Positions 23,865-27,588 of a stretch of 27,588 bases of DNA are shown here, one piece after another. Each line of letters begins with the position of its first letter. The first letter of the stretch is position 1. Origin of the DNA: Rhodospirillaceae bacterium UBA3470 (GTDB lineage: Bacteria > Pseudomonadota > Alphaproteobacteria > Rhodospirillales > Casp-alpha2); assembly GCA_002378125.1 (NCBI GenBank), contig DFRF01000155.1:1-27588 (forward strand). The letters run 5' to 3'. A program made the translations under genes and the position numbers. The notes below the pieces were generated by a model, which saw nothing but the letters and a program-made list of their open reading frames with translations, was not told where the DNA came from and did no database searches.

Positions 23865-25712
23865 ATGGCATGGGCTAGAAATTTACTGCGCGTCGATCTC
23901 TCAAAGGGGACATCGACCAACGAACCGCTCAACATGGAATGGGCGCAGAAATACTTGGGCCAGCGCGGCCTGGCGACCAAGTATTTCGTTGAGGAGGTCG
24001 ACCCGAAGGTCGACCCACTTTCGCCAAAAAACAAACTGATCATGACGACCGGTCCGCTGACAGGCACGTCGGCCTCGACCGCAGGTCGGTATTCCGTAGT
24101 AACCAAAGGCGCGCTGACGGGCGCCATCGCGTGCTCGAACTCGGGCGGTTTCTTTGGCAATGAACTGAAAAATGCCGGCTACGATATGATCATCTTCGAG
24201 GGTAAGGCTGAGAAGCCGGTTTACCTAATGGTAGAGAACGACAGCGTGCAAATACTGGATGCCGCTGAATTCTGGGGAGCGTCCGTGTGGGACACGGAAG
24301 AGGGGATTAAGACAAAGCATGGTGATCCGCTGATCCGCGTTGCGTCCATTGGAGTTTCTGGTGAGCAGGGAGTAAAGTTCGCCTGTATCGTCAACGATAT
24401 GGACCGTGCTGCTGGACGTTCCGGCGTGGGCACGGTTATGGGGTCGAAAAACCTGAAGGCGGTCGCTGTGCGTGGTACCTTGGGCGTTGCAGTCGACGAT
24501 TCCAAGAGCTTCATGGCCGCCGCCGCCGCCGGCAAGGAAGTGTTGGCTGGAAACGCGGTGACCGGCGAAGGTCTCCCGGCTTTTGGCACGCAGGTTTTGA
24601 TGAACGTAATCAACGAAACCGGCGCGCTACCGACCCATAACCACCGGGACGTACAGTTCGAGGGCGCGAATAACATCTCGGCCGAAGCTATGGCGGAACC
24701 GCGTGAGTCGGATGGCAAGCCCAACCTGGTTACCAACCAGGCCTGCTTTGGTTGCACCATCGCTTGTGGCCGGGTCTCAACCATTGATCGCAATCACTTC
24801 TCGGTGAAGGACCGCCCCGAATATCATAAAGCGTCGGGTGGCCTTGAATACGAGGCTGCATGGGCCTTGGGTGCGGCGACAGGCGTTGATGATTTGGATG
24901 CCCTGACTTTCGCCAACTTTATATGTAATGAGCAGGGTATTGATCCTATTTCCTTCGGCGCCACCGTCGGTGCCGCCATGGAGATGTATGAGGATGGGGT
25001 GATCTCGACCAAAGATACGGGCGGGATCGAGCTTAACTTCGGTAATGCGGAAGCACTCTGTTCCTTAGCTGAGCTCACTGGCAAAGGTGAGGGTTTTGGT
25101 GCGGAAATTGGCCTTGGTTCCAAACTGCTTTGCGAGAAGCACGGCAAGCCAGAACTTTCCATGTCCGTGAAGGGGCAAGAATTCCCGGCTTACGACTCGC
25201 GCGGTATCCAAGGCATGGGTCTGACATATGCTACGTCGAACCGCGGTGCGTGCCACTTGCGGAGCTATACGGTGGCTTCCGAAGTGCTAGGCATCCCGGA
25301 AAAGACCGATCCCCTTGAAACGGATGGCAAGGCAGGCTTAGTAAAGGCTTTTCAAGATGCGACCGCAGCCTTCGATAGTGCTGGGCTCTGCATCTTCACG
25401 TCCTTCGCATGGACCTTAGATGACGTGGCACCACAGTTGGACGCGGCCTGCGAAGGCGAATGGTCTACCGACAAGCTGCTAGAAGTGGGCGAGCGGATCT
25501 GGAACTTGGAGCGTCAGTTTAATATGGCAGCGGGCTTTACCGGAAAGGATGACAACCTGCCGGCGCGTCTGGTGAAGGATGCGGCGAAGACTGGTCCGGC
25601 TGAAGGCAAGACTAACGGTTTGGGCAAGATGCTGCCAGAATACTACGAGGTTCGTGGTTGGACTGGCGATGGCGTGCCCAGCAATGAAACGTTGGACCGC
25701 CTGAGCCTCTAG
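23865..25712 (+). CDS. aorB: Aldehyde:ferredoxin oxidoreductase catalytic subunit (tungsten or molybdenum bis-pterin enzyme)
   Basis: A 615-residue AOR-family enzyme that interconverts aldehydes and carboxylic acids. The [4Fe-4S] ligands are Cys294, Cys297 and Cys301 (ACFGCTIACGR) and Cys509 (DSAGLC), corresponding to Cys288, 291, 295 and 494 of Pyrococcus AOR. Pterin-binding and active-site segments include GPLTGTSASTAGRYSV (63-78), GLEYEAAWALG, AYDSRGIQGMGLTYATSNRG and GACHLRS with the probable catalytic His464; DSAGLC is the second pterin-binding DxxGLC motif. No signal peptide is present, so it is cytoplasmic. GGGAGG precedes ATG 23865. Operon position between AorA-like and FAD subunits indicates the Aromatoleum-like heterotrimer rather than the archaeal form. 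Metal choice (W or Mo) cannot be read from the protein. Confidence 0.95.
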   Translation: MAWARNLLRVDLSKGTSTNEPLNMEWAQKYLGQRGLATKYFVEEVDPKVDPLSPKNKLIMTTGPLTGTSASTAGRYSVVTKGALTGAIACSNSGGFFGNELKNAGYDMIIFEGKAEKPVYLMVENDSVQILDAAEFWGASVWDTEEGIKTKHGDPLIRVASIGVSGEQGVKFACIVNDMDRAAGRSGVGTVMGSKNLKAVAVRGTLGVAVDDSKSFMAAAAAGKEVLAGNAVTGEGLPAFGTQVLMNVINETGALPTHNHRDVQFEGANNISAEAMAEPRESDGKPNLVTNQACFGCTIACGRVSTIDRNHFSVKDRPEYHKASGGLEYEAAWALGAATGVDDLDALTFANFICNEQGIDPISFGATVGAAMEMYEDGVISTKDTGGIELNFGNAEALCSLAELTGKGEGFGAEIGLGSKLLCEKHGKPELSMSVKGQEFPAYDSRGIQGMGLTYATSNRGACHLRSYTVASEVLGIPEKTDPLETDGKAGLVKAFQDATAAFDSAGLCIFTSFAWTLDDVAPQLDAACEGEWSTDKLLEVGERIWNLERQFNMAAGFTGKDDNLPARLVKDAAKTGPAEGKTNGLGKMLPEYYEVRGWTGDGVPSNETLDRLSL

Positions 25713-25740
25713 GTTTTTTTAGATGCTGGGATACAGGCCT

Positions 25741-25771
25741 CGGTGGATGGTGCCTCATGCACCGTCCTCCG
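25741..25771 (+). other. Strong intercistronic hairpin between aorB and aorC
   Basis: GGATGGTGC (25745-25753) pairs with GCACCGTCC (25759-25767) around the loop CTCAT, with one G-T wobble, and CGG/CCG (25741-25743 with 25769-25771) extend the stem past a T-T mismatch. No T-run follows, so it is not a standard intrinsic terminator. A role in mRNA processing, stability or partial attenuation of the downstream FAD subunit is possible. Confidence 0.6.
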
Positions 25772-25814
25772 GGGTTCCTGACTTGTGATCTAAATCTAAT
25801 CTAAGGAGATGTTA

Positions 25815-27062
25815 ATGACCTATGTTGTCGTGGGTGCAGGACCCTCCGGCGTGGTGGCAGCTGAAACCCTGCGCAAAGCCGACCCATCCGTGGATGTGGT
25901 GCTTATTGGAGACGAGCCCGAACCGCCCTATTCACGCATGGCTATTCCTTATTACCTGACCGGTAAGGTCGATGAGACTGGGACCTACCTCCGCAAGACT
26001 GATGGACACTATGACACCAAAGGTATTCGGTACCTTGAGGGCCGGGTTGCTAGTGTCGATGCGGATGCGGGAAAGGTGGCCCTGGAGGATGGATCCAGCC
26101 AAGACTATTCCAAGCTTCTGATCTGCACCGGGGCAAGTCCCATAAAGCCGCCGGTAGAAGGCCTTGATTCACCAGGGGTTCATCATTGTTGGACGCTTGA
26201 AGACGCGCGCCAGATTATTGGCGTTGCTCACGAAGGGGCCGATGTTGTCCTAATTGGCGCTGGTTTCATCGCTTGTATCATCTTGGAAGCTCTTGTGGAA
26301 CGGGGTGTCAACCTTACCGTGGTGGAAATGGAAGATCGGATGCTTCCCCGCATGATGGATGAGACGGGCGGCGAAATGATCAAGCGTTGGTGCGAGAAGA
26401 AGGGCGTGAGCGTCCAGACAGGTGTTCGGGTCACCAAGGTCCAGTATAGTGACGGTGCCGGCGATGGTCACCTGGCTGTGGACTTGGATAATGGTTCGCA
26501 GCTGCCTGCAAATTTGGTTGTGGTTGCGGCCGGTGTTGCCTCAAACACCGGCTTTTTGGGCGGTTCTGGGGTCAAGGTGGAAGATGGGATTGTCGTTGAT
26601 AATCGCCTGATGTCCTCAGTGGATGGGATTTATGCCGCCGGCGATTGCGCCCAGGGTCCAGATTTTTCAACGGGTGGTTGGTCTGTGCATGCCATTCAGC
26701 CAACGGCTGTGGATCACGCCCGAGTCGCTGCATTGAACATGGTTGGGCAGGATGCACCGTACCGTGGTAGCCTGGTCATGAACGTTCTCGATACCATGGG
26801 ATTGGTATCCGTATCTTATGGCGCTTGGGAGGGCGTTGATGAGGGCGAGCAATCGGTTGTGGTCGATGAGGAAGGGTTCAAGTATTTGCGTCTGGAATTC
26901 CTTGGCGATCATATCGTTGGGGCACTTAGCCTGGGTCGGACCGAACACGTGGGAGTGCTACGTGGACTGATCCAGAATAGGACGCCGCTGGGTGAGTGGA
27001 AGACGATCCTTATGGCTAATCCACAACGCTACATGGAAGCTTACGTGGATCACTCCCAGTAG
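25815..27062 (+). CDS. aorC: FAD/NAD(P)-binding reductase subunit of the AOR complex (AorC-like)
   Basis: A 415-residue two-dinucleotide-binding-domain flavoprotein. The N-terminal FAD motif is VVGAGPSGVVAAETL, followed by the PPYSRMAIPYYLTG segment found in NADH-rubredoxin/NADH-nitrite reductase-like proteins; the NAD motif is VVLIGAGFIACIILEAL, and DGIYAAGDCAQG is the C-terminal FAD-ribityl motif. In the Aromatoleum-type AOR such a subunit passes electrons to NAD. The start at 25815 follows AAGGAG by 6 nt; the ATG at 25809 directly abuts the Shine-Dalgarno and is less likely. It is 102 bp after aorB, with a hairpin between. The next gene starts 12 bp later. Confidence 0.87.
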   Translation: MTYVVVGAGPSGVVAAETLRKADPSVDVVLIGDEPEPPYSRMAIPYYLTGKVDETGTYLRKTDGHYDTKGIRYLEGRVASVDADAGKVALEDGSSQDYSKLLICTGASPIKPPVEGLDSPGVHHCWTLEDARQIIGVAHEGADVVLIGAGFIACIILEALVERGVNLTVVEMEDRMLPRMMDETGGEMIKRWCEKKGVSVQTGVRVTKVQYSDGAGDGHLAVDLDNGSQLPANLVVVAAGVASNTGFLGGSGVKVEDGIVVDNRLMSSVDGIYAAGDCAQGPDFSTGGWSVHAIQPTAVDHARVAALNMVGQDAPYRGSLVMNVLDTMGLVSVSYGAWEGVDEGEQSVVVDEEGFKYLRLEFLGDHIVGALSLGRTEHVGVLRGLIQNRTPLGEWKTILMANPQRYMEAYVDHSQ

Positions 27063-27074
27063 GCCCTAAGGTCC

Positions 27075-27332
27075 ATGATAATTCGAATCAAGCTCTACGC
27101 CGCATTAGGAAAGTATCTGCCTGACGGCGCAGTGAAGAATGAGGCTGATATGGAGGTGGCTATAGGAACTACGCCAGAAGTCGCCTTCACCTCTCTCAAC
27201 GTGCCGCTAGAGCAATGCCACCTTGTTCTCATCAACGGTCTATTCGTCCCGCCGCCAGAGCGGGCAACGCGTACCTTGGCCAATGGGGATCATTTGGCCG
27301 CCTGGCCACCGGTGGCGGGGGGGGTGAGGTGA
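27075..27332 (+). CDS. MoaD/ThiS-like ubiquitin-fold sulfur carrier of the AOR operon, with an off-frame C-terminal tail
   Basis: An 85-residue MoaD-like protein: MIIRIKLYAALGKYLP at the start, a central LVLINGLFVPP strand, and NGDHLAAWPPVAGG at the end, the usual beta-grasp ending. MoaD and ThiS proteins need a C-terminal Gly-Gly for thiocarboxylation. As given, GG is followed by Val-Arg before TGA. The last glycines lie in a run of eight G (27317-27324). With seven G the frame reads GG and stops at TGA exactly, giving the canonical terminus. It likely supplies sulfur for the pterin of the AOR catalytic subunit, as AOR operons often carry a dedicated copy. AAGG stands 5 nt before the ATG. 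Confidence 0.85.
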   Translation: MIIRIKLYAALGKYLPDGAVKNEADMEVAIGTTPEVAFTSLNVPLEQCHLVLINGLFVPPPERATRTLANGDHLAAWPPVAGGVR

Positions 27333-27367
27333 CGGAAGACCGCGTGACTGTTACTAAGGAGATGGCG

Positions 27368-27588
27368 GTGACCCACGCTGATTTTTTTCGGATTTTGCCT
27401 AATGTTTTCCCCGATCGTGATTACGATGTCCAGGGTACTACTATTCGGCGGCAAAGCGATGGCGGCACGCTAGAGATCAAGCTTGGCCTTGAGGGCACCC
27501 GGCGGATCGCGATTTTAAAGCTGCCCCAGACGTCGATCACTTTAACTTTTAAGGGATATTCCCAATCGCAGCGGTCAGAGCTCATCGA
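27368..27588 (+). CDS. Unidentified small protein of the AOR operon (3' end outside window)
   Basis: The frame is open to the right edge and has at least 73 residues. Two starts are possible: GTG 27368, 6 nt after AAGGAG (27356-27361), which I prefer, or GTG 27329, which overlaps the MoaD-like stop. An ATG at 27362 abuts the Shine-Dalgarno and is less likely. The sequence (THADFFRILPNVFP at the start, then GTRRIAILKLPQTSITLTFKGYS) has alternating hydrophobic strands of a small alpha/beta or antiparallel domain and no cysteines or metal motif. I do not recognise a named family. Its place directly after the MoaD-like gene suggests an accessory role in assembling the AOR cofactor. Confidence 0.7.
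   Translation, partial: MTHADFFRILPNVFPDRDYDVQGTTIRRQSDGGTLEIKLGLEGTRRIAILKLPQTSITLTFKGYSQSQRSELI

Noticed and set aside
25713..25720. T-run just after the aorB stop as an intrinsic terminator
   Set aside because: No GC-rich stem precedes it in the coding end; the hairpin of the gap lies after it, not before.
1..27588. Mobile elements, CRISPR arrays or toxin-antitoxin/defence systems
   Set aside because: No transposase, integrase, regular spaced repeats or defence-type gene pairs were seen on either strand.

Overview
The window is ordinary double-stranded bacterial chromosome of moderate to slightly high GC, with AT-richer stretches between some genes. It is most likely from a free-living, probably aquatic alphaproteobacterium of a Rhodospirillales-like type. 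This rests on the alphaproteobacterial form of SerC paired with SerA, on BluB next to a CinA/MoaB-type molybdopterin-binding protein, and on the MetA-type homoserine acyltransferase. I see no insertion sequence, integrase, CRISPR array or intact prophage.

Layout. 1-876: the end of a molybdopterin-binding-fold protein and a convergent bluB. 877-1567: a non-coding block with a tRNA-Leu(UAA), an SRP-RNA-like stretch before it and an AT-rich repeat-bearing stretch after it. 1568-7166 (all minus): a ThDP-dependent decarboxylase/lyase of unknown substrate, a PagL-like lipid A deacylase, and a tightly coupled pair of an APH-fold kinase followed by an enolase paralogue with an altered active site. 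7542-10318 (plus): serC-serA, serine biosynthesis from 3-phosphoglycerate. 10351-14342 (minus): larC-larE-larB plus a divergent LarA-type protein, a full set for making the nickel-pincer nucleotide. A second, canonical-looking LarA is divergently transcribed at 14495-15796. 15798-18596 (minus): P-loop ATPase, MetA-type homoserine O-acetyltransferase (Glu111) and an aldo/keto reductase. 18787-19035: the eroded tail of an amidohydrolase. 19203-22652 (plus): malate synthase G and an FAD monooxygenase. 23163-27588 (plus): a Fur-box-like site, a structured 5' leader that looks like a molybdenum/tungsten cofactor riboswitch, then an AorABC-type aldehyde oxidoreductase operon with its own MoaD-like protein and an unidentified small protein cut by the window end.

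How the genes may work together. Several enzymes act on 2-hydroxyacids, 2-oxoacids and aldehydes: two LarA-family racemases/epimerases with their cofactor machinery, a ThDP enzyme, an aldo/keto reductase and an aldehyde oxidoreductase. The kinase-enolase pair looks like a small dedicated route through a phosphorylated intermediate, different from glycolytic 2-phosphoglycerate. Whether these form one pathway is inference; they lie in several transcription units. The best candidates for something undescribed are the kinase plus His-to-Ala enolase module, the two-LarA nickel-pincer locus, and the riboswitch-controlled AOR operon whose MoaD-like protein reaches the canonical Gly-Gly end only if one G is lost from a run of eight.
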